A stretch of DNA of 64,000 bases. It comes from Pseudoselenomonas ruminantium. GTDB lineage: Bacteria; Bacillota; Negativicutes; Selenomonadales; Selenomonadaceae. Below are positions 8,764 to 15,814 of this stretch, piece by piece. The notes beneath the pieces were generated by a model that worked only from the letters and a program-made list of their open reading frames with translations, did not search any database and was not told where the DNA came from. The stretch covers positions 1-64,000 of the forward strand of contig SVBX01000015.1 of the NCBI GenBank assembly GCA_015058655.1, given 5' to 3'. The translations under genes and the position numbers were made by a program. Numbering within the stretch: position 1 is the first letter of the stretch; each line of letters starts with the position of its first letter.

Positions 8764-8891
8764 GAAGATGTCCCCCACCTCTGCAGGTGGGGGGCGAATA
8801 TCATAACAGGCGGTGAGCACATATCTCCCGCCTCGTTGAAACGCCAAGAGGAAGTTTTGCCTACGGCAAAACTGGAACAACGGCGTTATAA
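8751..8891 (+). repeat. Structured palindrome-ended repeat, copy B
   Basis: This copy has ends TTATAAC and GTTATAA and three hairpins: CCCCCACCT/AGGTGGGGG; AGGCGG/CCGCCT with extra pairs; and an outer AACGCC/GGCGTT stem (8840-8845 with 8882-8887) around an inner AGTTTTGCC/GGCAAAACT stem (8853-8861 with 8865-8873). It overlaps the end of the hydrolase gene and precedes the SnoaL-like gene. Compared with copies A and C, stem bases change on both sides together. Confidence 0.8.
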
Positions 8892-8922
8892 TAACAGACG
8901 CTAATATAAAGGAGTGTGTTGA

Positions 8923-9330
8923 ATGTCTAACGAACGTAACCTCATCACTAAATTTGAAACGATGATTAACACCGCCGATGAATCTTTAGCAGCAGAACTC
9001 ATTGCTGAAGATGCTGTCTTTTATGCACCAACACAGCCGGAACCACTCAAAGGACCAAAAGGTTATCTTTTCATCGTCCATATGATGCAATCAGCCTTTT
9101 CTGACATCCAATGGCATCTCGCTGACTGTGTGATCGAGCCAAACAAGATTGCTGTTTGCTGGAATTGTACCGGGACCCATGATGGAGAATTTATGGGGCA
9201 TCCTGCTACAGGAAAATCCTTTAAGGTACGCTGCATGAATTTCTACGGGATAAAGGATGGAAAATTTATCTCCGATATAGGCAATCCGGACATTCTTGGA
9301 ATCCTTATCCAGACAGGCATAATCCAATAA
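8923..9330 (+). CDS. SnoaL-like / NTF2-fold ester cyclase family protein
   Basis: A 135-residue protein of the SnoaL-like NTF2 fold. Typical features are the N-terminal helix with ADESLAAELIAEDAVFYAPT, the GPKGYLFIVHMMQSAFSDI segment, and the sheet ending DGEFMGHPATGKSFKVRCMN. Members of this group include polyketide cyclases and small detoxification or binding proteins; the exact role cannot be inferred. The ATG follows AAGGAGTGTGTTGA. It lies 31 bases after repeat copy B, downstream of the hydrolase, and may be co-transcribed with it if the repeat does not stop transcription. Confidence 0.82.
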   Translation: MSNERNLITKFETMINTADESLAAELIAEDAVFYAPTQPEPLKGPKGYLFIVHMMQSAFSDIQWHLADCVIEPNKIAVCWNCTGTHDGEFMGHPATGKSFKVRCMNFYGIKDGKFISDIGNPDILGILIQTGIIQ

Positions 9331-9348
9331 GTCCCGCTGAGCGAGGAG

Positions 9349-9954
9349 TTACAAATCCTCTTCCTCCATGATCCCCAGCTTCCGCTTCCAGTAGCGGGAA
9401 TAGATGGCTCCGAGAGGATTATGTGCCAGCAACCTGTCCTTGACCACCAAGGTGGTGACGGGTCCAGGGCAGCTGGCGTTGAAGATGGTATCGTGGCCTA
9501 CGCAAAGGCCGCAGGAGATGAAAAGCTCCGTGCCTTTTTCCGCCAGGATCCTGGCCTGGAATTTAGGATTGCACATGGCCTCGTGTTCCAGTTCGGGCTT
9601 GACCTGCTTCAGGTCAAGCTCCTTTTTGTTGAAACTGCAAGCCTTGCAACATACGCTGTAAAACTCGAATCCCTGCTGCTTGTAGTAGCGGGCAATATAG
9701 CGGGCTTCGGCGTTGAGGCCGATGCAGAAGGCCATGCCCAGCTTTTTGTAGCCCATGGCCTTGGCAAATTCTGCCGTTTCCTGAAGGCGGGTGATGTTGC
9801 TGTAAAAGGTGCCCTCCACATAGGCGGCAGCCTTCATCATACGGCGTTCATCTTCAGTATAAGCCTCCAGGACAGTCTCCCGGTCGATACCGGTGCAGTT
9901 AGTCCCCTTGGTATAGCAGGCATGGGTCTTGCAGTTGGCACAATCAGCTTTCAT
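9349..9954 (-). CDS. DUF1847 domain protein, cysteine-rich
   Basis: A 201-residue protein of the DUF1847 family, a predicted metal-binding protein of anaerobes. It is rich in cysteine in family-typical spacings: MKADCANCKTHACYTKGTNC at the N-terminus, CCKACSF in the middle, and ISCGLCVGHD and ASCPGP near the end, likely binding zinc or an iron-sulfur centre. The biochemical role of the family is not established. The ATG is preceded by AGGAGGGCTTCATC. It is separated from the Rrf2 gene upstream by a decayed DUF5131 fragment. Confidence 0.88.
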   Translation of the reverse strand: MKADCANCKTHACYTKGTNCTGIDRETVLEAYTEDERRMMKAAAYVEGTFYSNITRLQETAEFAKAMGYKKLGMAFCIGLNAEARYIARYYKQQGFEFYSVCCKACSFNKKELDLKQVKPELEHEAMCNPKFQARILAEKGTELFISCGLCVGHDTIFNASCPGPVTTLVVKDRLLAHNPLGAIYSRYWKRKLGIMEEEDL

Positions 9955-10009
9955 GATGAAGCCCTCCTAAGAAGTTCTTATACTCGGACTGACGCCTGGC
10001 AGATGTCAT

Positions 10010-10110
10010 TTCCCGAAACAGGCAAGCAGGCAGCCACCCGTTCCGGCCGCTTGGTGAGAAGGTAGAAGATGTTTCCTGCAGCCATGCCATGGATTCCAGA
10101 TATCATGCAT
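10010..10110 (-). pseudogene. Remnant of a DUF5131 family gene
   Basis: From an ATG at 10110 the minus strand reads MHDIWNPWHGC, the usual N-terminus of DUF5131 (phage Gp37/Gp68-like) proteins. One base out of frame it then reads NIFYLLTKRPERVAACLP, a stretch that in this family lies much further into the protein. The original gene has lost most of its length by an internal deletion and cannot encode a working protein. It sits directly behind the Rrf2 gene. Confidence 0.7.
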
Positions 10111-10114
10111 TTTC

Positions 10115-10546
10115 TCACTCAGCCGCTTCTTTAGCCGCGATAGACGCCAATAAATCTGCAAGGGTGACTTTCTGGAAATCAGCCAGCATATGCTGCCTGA
10201 CTTCTTCGAGCCTGTCACCTAGCACCCCGTGGATATTCCTGCCCACAGGGCACTTGGGATTGGGGTTCTCTTGAAAATGAAATAGCTCTTCATCCTCTTC
10301 CACAGCCTGGAAGACATCCCACAAAGTGATGTCTGCCGGGCTTTTGGTGAGTTTGGCCCCACCGACCCCTGCCGCCACTTCCACCAAGCCAGCGGCTTTG
10401 AGCTGGCCTAGTGTTTTTCGGATAATGACCGGGTTCACATTGACACTGCTGGCCAAAAAAGTAGAGGTGGTCTTGTACTCATCCTTGAACCGCTCGATAC
10501 AAAGCAAGATGTGCGTTGCTACTGGCAGACGAAAAGAAAACTGCAT
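10115..10546 (-). CDS. Rrf2 family transcriptional regulator
   Basis: A 143-residue Rrf2-type winged helix-turn-helix repressor, closest in pattern to the YwnA group: MQFSFRLPVATHILLCIERF at the start, TSTFLASSVNVNPVIIRKTL as recognition helix region (about 27-46), and GVGGAKLTKSPADITLWDVF as wing. It has a single cysteine (CPVGRNIHG, about residue 99), so it does not have the three-cysteine Fe-S ligands of IscR or NsrR; a thiol switch is possible. It is divergent from the SirTM-macrodomain operon. The intergenic region carries a TGTAA-N9-TTACA dyad which recurs before the cupin gene, so this protein is the likely regulator of all three genes. Confidence 0.9.
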   Translation of the reverse strand: MQFSFRLPVATHILLCIERFKDEYKTTSTFLASSVNVNPVIIRKTLGQLKAAGLVEVAAGVGGAKLTKSPADITLWDVFQAVEEDEELFHFQENPNPKCPVGRNIHGVLGDRLEEVRQHMLADFQKVTLADLLASIAAKEAAE

Positions 10547-10569
10547 GAAAAATCCTCCTGAACATTCGT

Positions 10570-10628
10570 TGTATCCATTGACATTACACCAGTCTTTATA
10601 TATAATCGTTGTAACACATTATATTACA
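10570..10628 (+). promoter_or_regulatory. Promoter and paired Rrf2-type operators of the SirTM operon
   Basis: A consensus promoter (TTGACA 10578-10583, 17-base spacer, TATAAT 10601-10606) is overlapped at its -35 by TGTAT-N9-TTACA (10570-10588) and followed by a perfect TGTAA-N9-TTACA (10610-10628). The two dyads are 40 bases apart. This two-site layout is repeated at 12359-12419 and 12835-12893. Binding of the Rrf2 protein is inferred from position and recurrence. Confidence 0.75.
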
Positions 10629-10668
10629 CCACTTCCAAAAGGTCAACGAAAATCAAGGAGATGAGCGT

Positions 10669-11502
10669 ATGTCTGCTGCCATCAAAAAACTGAAAACAGC
10701 CATAGAAAATGCCGAAGCAATTCTCGTAGGTGCCGGGTCCGGCTTCAGCGCTGCTGCCGGTTACGCTTACAGCGGCGAGCGATTCCAAAGGCATTTTGCC
10801 GACTTCATAGAGAAATACCATTTGCGGGATATGTACTCGGCGGGGTTCTATCCCTTCCCTACCCCAGAAGAAAAATGGGCCTACTGGAGCCGTCATATCT
10901 ACTACAACCGCTATGACCAGCCAGAAAGCCACGTGCATCAGGCTCTGCTGCAATTGCTGCAGGACAAGGACTACTTTGTCCTGACCACCAACGTAGACCA
11001 CCTTTTCCAGAACAATGGCTTTGACAAGCAGCGGCTGTTCTACACCCAGGGAGACTACGGCCTTTGGCAGTGCCAGACTCCCTGCCATCAGCAAACATAT
11101 GACAATAAGGAAGCTGTTCGCCGCATGATAAAGGAACAGCAGGGTATGAAAATTCCTACAGAGCTTGTGCCCCATTGCCCCATCTGTGGTGAAGAAATGG
11201 AGATGAACCTGCGGGCTGATGCGTCCTTCGTGGAAGATGATGGCTGGCACGCTGCCGCCGCACATTACCATGATTTCCTGAGCAAACATCAGACAGGCTC
11301 CATCCTTTATCTGGAGCTGGGCGTGGGCATGAACACTCCCGGCATCATCAAATTCCCATTTTGGAAAATGACTGCGGCCAATCCCCAGGCAACATATGCC
11401 TGCCTCAATAAAGGGGAGGCTGGCTCTCCCAGCGAAATCAGTGGACAAAGCATTCTTATTGACGATGATATTGCCTCTATCCTGCAAGAACTCATCCGCT
11501 GA
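10669..11502 (+). CDS. SirTM-type (class M) sirtuin, protein ADP-ribosyltransferase
   Basis: A 277-residue Sir2-fold protein of the macrodomain-linked class M. The NAD-binding signature GAGSGFSAAAG (residues 21-31) replaces the deacetylase GAGIS, and TTNVDHLF is present in place of the usual TQNID; CQTPC and CPICGEE supply the zinc site. Studied relatives (SirTM of staphylococci and streptococci) mono-ADP-ribosylate a lipoylated GcvH-like protein. Here no gcvH-L or lipoate ligase gene is adjacent, which differs from that arrangement. The ATG follows CAAGGAGATGAGCGT. It is the first gene of an operon with the macrodomain hydrolase 14 bases downstream, under a predicted Rrf2-controlled promoter. 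Confidence 0.9.
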   Translation: MSAAIKKLKTAIENAEAILVGAGSGFSAAAGYAYSGERFQRHFADFIEKYHLRDMYSAGFYPFPTPEEKWAYWSRHIYYNRYDQPESHVHQALLQLLQDKDYFVLTTNVDHLFQNNGFDKQRLFYTQGDYGLWQCQTPCHQQTYDNKEAVRRMIKEQQGMKIPTELVPHCPICGEEMEMNLRADASFVEDDGWHAAAAHYHDFLSKHQTGSILYLELGVGMNTPGIIKFPFWKMTAANPQATYACLNKGEAGSPSEISGQSILIDDDIASILQELIR

Positions 11503-11516
11503 AGAAGGGAAACACA

Positions 11517-12347
11517 ATGAATACCTTAGAAAGAATCCAATACCTCAATAAACTGCTGCTGGAGGAAATGCCCCAATATAAGGCAGATGCCGCAACTTTT
11601 CCTGATAAAACCCACGCCCAAAGACAGTTGCTGCGTTCCCTGATGAACCTGCGGCACCCCGGCCCCATATCCTCTGACTTCCTGCGGGAGCAGGACATCA
11701 TGCTGCGAGAGGAAACAGCTGCCAGAGGTGTGGTTAAGCTTGATGAACTTCCCACCATAGCAGATGAAACCTCCAAAGATATCACACCCCAGGATGCACC
11801 AGCACATAACCTTGTTCTCTGGCAGGGCGACATTACCCGTCTGGCCACAGACGGTATCGTCAATGCGGCTAACAGTGCCATGCTCGGGTGCTTTGTCCCC
11901 TGCCATGGCTGCATTGATAACGCCATCCACTCAGCAGCGGGCTTGCAGCTGCGAGAAGCCTGTGCCCAGCTGATGAAGCAGCAGGGACATCATGAGCCCG
12001 CAGGACAGGCAAAAATAACTCCCGCCTATAATCTGCCCAGCAAATTTGTCCTTCATACCGTAGGCCCCATCATCCCATCTGACTGCCAGCCGAACGAAGC
12101 AGAAGCCGAACTTTTGGCCTCCTGCTATCAATCCTGCCTGGATCTGGCTGCCCAGCACCATCTCAAAAGCATTGCCTTCTGCTGCATCTCCACAGGTGAA
12201 TTCCACTATCCCCGCAAAGAAGCGGCAGAAATCGCCTTGAATGCCGTCAGCAAATGGCTTGCCTCTTCCGGCAGTGAAATGAAGGTCATCTTCAATGTCT
12301 TCAAGGATGAGGACCTGGAGGTTTATAGGAAACTCTTAAAATTTTAG
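11517..12347 (+). CDS. Macrodomain protein-ADP-ribose hydrolase (Zn-macro type)
   Basis: A 276-residue protein with an N-terminal helical extension (about 1-90) and a C-terminal macrodomain. The ADP-ribose-binding signature QGDITRLATDGIVNAANSAM starts near residue 103; CFVPCHGCIDNAIHSAAG carries the cysteine/histidine pattern of the zinc-containing macrodomain group, and CCISTGEFHYPRKEAAEIAL is the second phosphate-binding loop. Relatives remove ADP-ribose put on by the partner SirTM, which makes the modification reversible. The gene lies 14 bases behind the sirtuin gene and shares its transcript. The next gene (cupin) has its own similar promoter. Confidence 0.92.
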   Translation: MNTLERIQYLNKLLLEEMPQYKADAATFPDKTHAQRQLLRSLMNLRHPGPISSDFLREQDIMLREETAARGVVKLDELPTIADETSKDITPQDAPAHNLVLWQGDITRLATDGIVNAANSAMLGCFVPCHGCIDNAIHSAAGLQLREACAQLMKQQGHHEPAGQAKITPAYNLPSKFVLHTVGPIIPSDCQPNEAEAELLASCYQSCLDLAAQHHLKSIAFCCISTGEFHYPRKEAAEIALNAVSKWLASSGSEMKVIFNVFKDEDLEVYRKLLKF

Positions 12348-12358
12348 AAAAAACTCAT

Positions 12359-12419
12359 TGTAACTATTGACATTACATCTAGGCAATGTTATCATCTTAT
12401 TGTAATTAAGGTTGTTACA
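12359..12419 (+). promoter_or_regulatory. Promoter and paired operators of the cupin gene
   Basis: TGTAA-N9-TTACA occurs twice (12359-12377 and 12401-12419), 42 bases apart. A promoter with TTGACA (12367-12372), 17-base spacer and TATCAT (12390-12395) lies within the first site, the same geometry as ahead of the sirtuin gene. This ties the cupin gene to the same regulator. Confidence 0.75.
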
Positions 12420-12453
12420 ACATTGTGTTTAGCTTATTGAGGAGGAAAACAAA

Positions 12454-12810
12454 ATGGCAAACTTCAACAAGATCAACGTGGAAAAGGACGCTAGGACAGA
12501 ACTGCATGACAAGCTGGGACTGACTGGAGCTGAAATCAGTGTCAACAACCTCCCAGCTGGAGCAGGCGTCCCCTTTGTGCATTACCACAAGAAGAATGAG
12601 GAAATCTACTTTGTTATCTCGGGCAAGGGACAGGCCATCATTGACGGCGAGACTGTAGAGCTGACTGCCGGTGACTGGCTGCGTGTGGAACCCAAGGCCA
12701 GACGCCAGTTCTCCGCCGCTGCCGACGAAGGCATCAGCTTCATCTGCATCCAGGTACGGGAAAATTCCCTGGAGGAATATACCGCAGATGATGCTATTGT
12801 AGAGCAGTAA
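12454..12810 (+). CDS. Cupin domain protein
   Basis: A 118-residue single cupin. The motif 1 segment PFVHYHKKNEEIYFVISG gives the H-x-H-x(4)-E metal ligands, and motif 2 is GDWLRVEPKARRQFSA, in which the usual histidine is replaced by arginine/glutamine, so metal binding may be incomplete. The N-terminus (NKINVEKDARTELHDKLGLT) resembles small cupins found in anaerobes. Function is unknown; shared operators with the SirTM-macrodomain operon suggest a role in the same stress response. The start is preceded by TTGAGGAGGAAAACAAA. Confidence 0.85.
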   Translation: MANFNKINVEKDARTELHDKLGLTGAEISVNNLPAGAGVPFVHYHKKNEEIYFVISGKGQAIIDGETVELTAGDWLRVEPKARRQFSAAADEGISFICIQVRENSLEEYTADDAIVEQ

Positions 12811-12834
12811 TCTTGCATCGTTTGATATAAATGT

Positions 12835-12935
12835 TATATCTATTGGCATTACATCAGCAATCATTCACAGTTGATGTAACATATCATATTACATCAATCC
12901 AAAAATGACAATCAAATCAAGGAGACGAGCTTATC
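12835..12935 (+). promoter_or_regulatory. Orphan copy of the SirTM promoter and leader, without a gene
   Basis: This stretch aligns from end to end with 10570-10669: a degenerate TATAT-N9-TTACA over the -35 (TTGGCA), a perfect TGTAA-N9-TTACA at 12875-12893 exactly 40 bases on, and then CAAATCAAGGAGACGAGCTT, which matches the sirtuin leader including its Shine-Dalgarno. The -10 is no longer recognisable and the start codon position reads ATC. No coding sequence follows. The third member of the regulon appears to have been deleted. Confidence 0.75.
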
Positions 12936-12984
12936 AACTGGAGAACACTCGCTTTTTGCATGCATAGTATCTTTAAAGCACCTA

Positions 12985-13013
12985 TTGCCCTGAGGCAGCA
13001 AATATGATATAGT
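12985..13013 (+). promoter_or_regulatory. Predicted promoter of the esterase leader
   Basis: TTGCCC, 17-base spacer and TATAGT. Transcription would start near 13020, at the beginning of a stretch with mutually exclusive hairpins and 135 bases before the esterase start. Confidence 0.5.
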
Positions 13014-13019
13014 ATGCCC

Positions 13020-13126
13020 AATAGCATATACGGCTGTGTAGGAGCCGTGCCGCTTCGGCGGCAGAAAATCGACGTAGAGAGCCATATTGGCTTTCTGCCC
13101 TTTTTTAGGGAGCGTCGATTTTTTTT
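13020..13126 (+). promoter_or_regulatory. Attenuator-like leader RNA ahead of the secreted esterase
   Basis: The leader holds hairpins ACGGCT/AGCCGT and GCCGC/GCGGC, then two pairings that compete for the same bases: GGCAGAAA (13060-13067) with TTTCTGCC (13092-13099), and AAAATCGACG (13065-13074) with CGTCGATTTT (13113-13122). The second is followed by a further U-run to 13126 and is a good terminator; the first would act as antiterminator. The effector is unknown and I do not recognise a known riboswitch class. Together with the orphan promoter this accounts for the gene-free stretch 12811-13154. Confidence 0.6.
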
Positions 13127-13154
13127 GCTTTAAATCATGTCGAGGTGATTCATC

Positions 13155-14543
13155 ATGAAAAAATGGCAGAAGGCATTGACCATAGCCTTGGCCGGAGCGG
13201 GGTATTTTATGGCATATGCACCTTTGGACGCTCAAGCAGCTGCTAAAACGATTATCCAACAGGCAGACAAGCTGGGACTGCAAAGGATCACGGCCATTAC
13301 CAGCGTGTATGGCGATGGTGAAAAAGTAGCGGCAGCCATTCTGGAATATCCACAGGATATCGAGCCAAATGCAGTCAATGTTGCTGATTTTTCAGCAACT
13401 GGCAAAGAAATTGCCAAAGCTTATGTGAACAATCAGCCGCAGACTTCCAATACCAGCCGGTTGGGTCGCTATATTATCTTAGAATTCGCTCACCAAAACA
13501 GTGCCAGCGACCAGCCCTTAGGACAGCCAGGGCAGGGAGCGAAAAAGACTGGGCAGGATAATAACGGCAAAAAAGGCCATGATGCTCCACGCCGTTCCAA
13601 CAGGAAACTGCCTGACTTGACGCTTGAGGTGAAGCAGGTCAGCCCCATAAGAGCCTTTGATGGCACAGAATATCCCAGCAGTGAATTTATAGCCAGCACC
13701 GCTACTCAGGAACCGGATATTGCAAAATTCAAGCAGTATAGCTATACGGATAGTACCGTGGGAGCCACCATCCCTTACAACCTGTATCTGCCCGCCAATT
13801 ACGATGCTCATAAGAAATATCCCCTGCTTTTCTTTGTAGCCGATGCCAGTGCCAATATCAATGCGGTTACCACGCCTTTATTCCAAGGCAACGGAGCTAC
13901 CGTCTGGGCAAGCGACTCGGAACAGGCCAAACACGAATGCATAGTGCTGGCCCCCCAATACACTGCTGATTTGGTAGAACAGCTGGGGATGCTGACCACG
14001 GATGAAAACATCTGGACGCCGGGGCTGACGCTGGTGTCTGACTTAATGTTTGATGTGATTGACCGCTACAGCGTAGATAAAAACCGCATCTACGGCACAG
14101 GCCAGTCCCAAGGCGGCATGACCAATATTGCCATCAGCGACAAATATCCTGATTTGTTCGCTGCCCAATGGCTGGTGGCCTGTCAGTGGAATGTGGAGGA
14201 AATGGCAGCCCTCAAGGATAAAAAACTCTGGATAACGGTATGCGAAGGTGACACCAAGGCATTTCCTGGCATGAATTCCGCTATCTCTCTTTGGGAATCC
14301 CTGGGAAGCAAAGTGGCACGAAACAAAGAGTTCTGGAATAGCCATGCCCCTATGGCAGAAATAAATGCCAAAGCCAGGGAACTGGCCGGGGATGGTACTC
14401 CCATCAACTACACGGTCTTTGCAGGCGGCAACCACATGTATACCTGGTCTTTCGCCTACGACATCGAGGCCATACGGGACTGGCTGTTTGCACAGCGAAA
14501 AGATACCCCCATTAATAATCAGCACAGTATGCTCGCTAGGTAG
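13155..14543 (+). CDS. Secreted esterase/peptidase of the PHB-depolymerase-like alpha/beta-hydrolase group
   Basis: A 462-residue exported protein. The signal peptide (MKKWQKALTIALAGAGYFMA) probably ends after AQA near residue 29. Residues 30-200 form an Ig-like N-terminal domain with a basic low-complexity stretch (GQPGQGAKKTGQDNNGKKGH). The catalytic domain (about 200-450) starts with TIPYNLYLPANYDAHKKYPL, contains the nucleophile elbow GTGQSQGGM, and ends with a histidine in GGNHMYTWSF. This is the pattern of predicted peptidases/esterases related to PHB depolymerase and feruloyl esterases (COG4099), so a role in digesting ester-linked polymers outside the cell is likely. The ATG follows GTCGAGGTGATTCATC. 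An attenuator-like leader precedes it. Confidence 0.85.
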   Translation: MKKWQKALTIALAGAGYFMAYAPLDAQAAAKTIIQQADKLGLQRITAITSVYGDGEKVAAAILEYPQDIEPNAVNVADFSATGKEIAKAYVNNQPQTSNTSRLGRYIILEFAHQNSASDQPLGQPGQGAKKTGQDNNGKKGHDAPRRSNRKLPDLTLEVKQVSPIRAFDGTEYPSSEFIASTATQEPDIAKFKQYSYTDSTVGATIPYNLYLPANYDAHKKYPLLFFVADASANINAVTTPLFQGNGATVWASDSEQAKHECIVLAPQYTADLVEQLGMLTTDENIWTPGLTLVSDLMFDVIDRYSVDKNRIYGTGQSQGGMTNIAISDKYPDLFAAQWLVACQWNVEEMAALKDKKLWITVCEGDTKAFPGMNSAISLWESLGSKVARNKEFWNSHAPMAEINAKARELAGDGTPINYTVFAGGNHMYTWSFAYDIEAIRDWLFAQRKDTPINNQHSMLAR

Positions 14544-14599
14544 TCCGATAGTGGGCAAGGCCTCCCATGACGGTCTGAAACTGAAAGGATAAATATCTG

Positions 14600-14652
14600 T
14601 AACGCAAATAACCCTAATCACTCATGCACAGTGATTAGAGTCATTTGCGTTA
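14600..14652. terminator. Long imperfect hairpin between convergent genes
   Basis: TAACGCAAAT pairs with ATTTGCGTTA and, inside it, CTAATCAC pairs with GTGATTAG. It lies between the ends of the esterase gene and the convergent VOC gene. It has no clear U-run, so its use as a terminator is only likely. Confidence 0.45.
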
Positions 14653-14704
14653 TTCACTTATATCACCAAATGTGCCATAGGAAGCCCATCTTTAGCTATG
14701 GGGT

Positions 14705-15055
14705 TCATGACTCTTCAATAGGAAACAGTTCCAGCAACAAGCCATCCGGCAGCTGCACCCATTTTTCAGGTTTCCCCTCCACGGAATGCACGCCTTCATA
14801 AGACAGCATTTTCGCCAGAGTGCCCTTGAAGTCACGCACCCTGAGCCCAAGATGGTGCGCTTGCCCGCTTCCGGCATGATCTGGTGCAGCCACCAGCTGG
14901 ATGCCACCACTCAGCCAAACTTGTTGGAGCTTCCCCTCAGCTTCCCGCCGCCGAGTGACGGACATACCCAAAACATCTTCAAAAAAAGCCAATGTCCAAT
15001 CAATATCTGCGACCGTGACAGCCGCATGGTCAAGATAAGCGTTTTCAACCATCAT
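14705..15055 (-). CDS. VOC family (glyoxalase/bleomycin-resistance fold) protein
   Basis: A small vicinal-oxygen-chelate protein of about 116 residues with the paired beta-alpha-beta-beta-beta pattern: YLDHAAVTVADIDWTLAFFE at the start, GMSVTRRREAEGKLQQVWL, then AHHLGLRVRDFKGTLAKML and LPDGLLLELFPIEE. Likely metal ligands are the first histidine (LDH), H in AHHLGLRV and the final glutamate in LLELF. The substrate is unknown. The start is taken at an ATG pair (15055/15052) behind AAAGGGTGCTT; an earlier in-frame codon lacks a ribosome-binding site. It is monocistronic, convergent with the esterase gene. Confidence 0.82.
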   Translation of the reverse strand: MMVENAYLDHAAVTVADIDWTLAFFEDVLGMSVTRRREAEGKLQQVWLSGGIQLVAAPDHAGSGQAHHLGLRVRDFKGTLAKMLSYEGVHSVEGKPEKWVQLPDGLLLELFPIEES

Positions 15056-15190
15056 AAGCACCCTTTCTAACAAGTATAAAATCCCCATAGCATTGCATTT
15101 CGCTATAGGGACAAATTCTCCTGTCAGTACTCACTATATCTTGAGAAAATCGATTGATTGCGGTATGCTGAAGAAAAGTGAGGTGCTTCG

Positions 15191-15784
15191 ATGAATTTGA
15201 TACAACGTGTCTGTGGCCACACCTGGATGATTCTGCGGCATAAATACTGGGTGTTTCGCTTTTGCTGCATTGCGGGGATTCCTTGGCAGGGATTTATGCA
15301 TGACTGGTCTAAGTTCTCGCCTACAGAGTTTGTAGAAAGCGTTAAATACTACAACGGCAAGATTTCGCCCATAAAAGTCTGCAAAAAGCAAAACAACGGC
15401 CTATCCATGGCCTGGATTCATCATCATGGACGAAATCTTCATCACTACGAGGCTTGGTGGGATAATTTCGACCACGGAGCCTATCCCCAGGATATGCCGT
15501 ACAAATACGCCGTAGAGCTGATCTGTGATTGTCTCGGAGCAGCTAAAGCCTATGGCCGTGATAAATTCACCTTCCGGGCAGAATACGAATGGTGGCAGCG
15601 TAAACGTGCCACCGGCATTGGCATGAGCCCTAATATGCAGGTTTTCGTGGAAACGATACTCAGCAGGCTGGCAGAGACAGAAGATTTGACTTTGCTGCAT
15701 CCAAAATCCACATGGCAAATTTATGAGGCGACTGTGAAAAAAGGTAAACACGAACATCCAGATTATTGGGACCCGGAAGTCTAA
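15191..15784 (+). CDS. DUF5662 family protein
   Basis: A 197-residue protein of DUF5662, with histidine-rich conserved segments: CGHTWMILRHKYWVFRFC at the N-terminus, MHDWSKFSPTEF, AWIHHHGRNLHHYEAWWDNF, and a C-terminal HEHPDYWDPEV. The histidine/aspartate spacing suggests a metal-dependent, HD-like fold, but no activity is established. The start follows GTGAGGTGCTTCG. It was followed by a hairpin terminator now split by the palindromic insertion at 15833-16018. A fragment of a second copy of its C-terminus remains at 3510-3570. Confidence 0.8.
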   Translation: MNLIQRVCGHTWMILRHKYWVFRFCCIAGIPWQGFMHDWSKFSPTEFVESVKYYNGKISPIKVCKKQNNGLSMAWIHHHGRNLHHYEAWWDNFDHGAYPQDMPYKYAVELICDCLGAAKAYGRDKFTFRAEYEWWQRKRATGIGMSPNMQVFVETILSRLAETEDLTLLHPKSTWQIYEATVKKGKHEHPDYWDPEV

Positions 15785-15814
15785 CTGTCCTAAATACAAT
15801 CCATCCCCAAAAAT

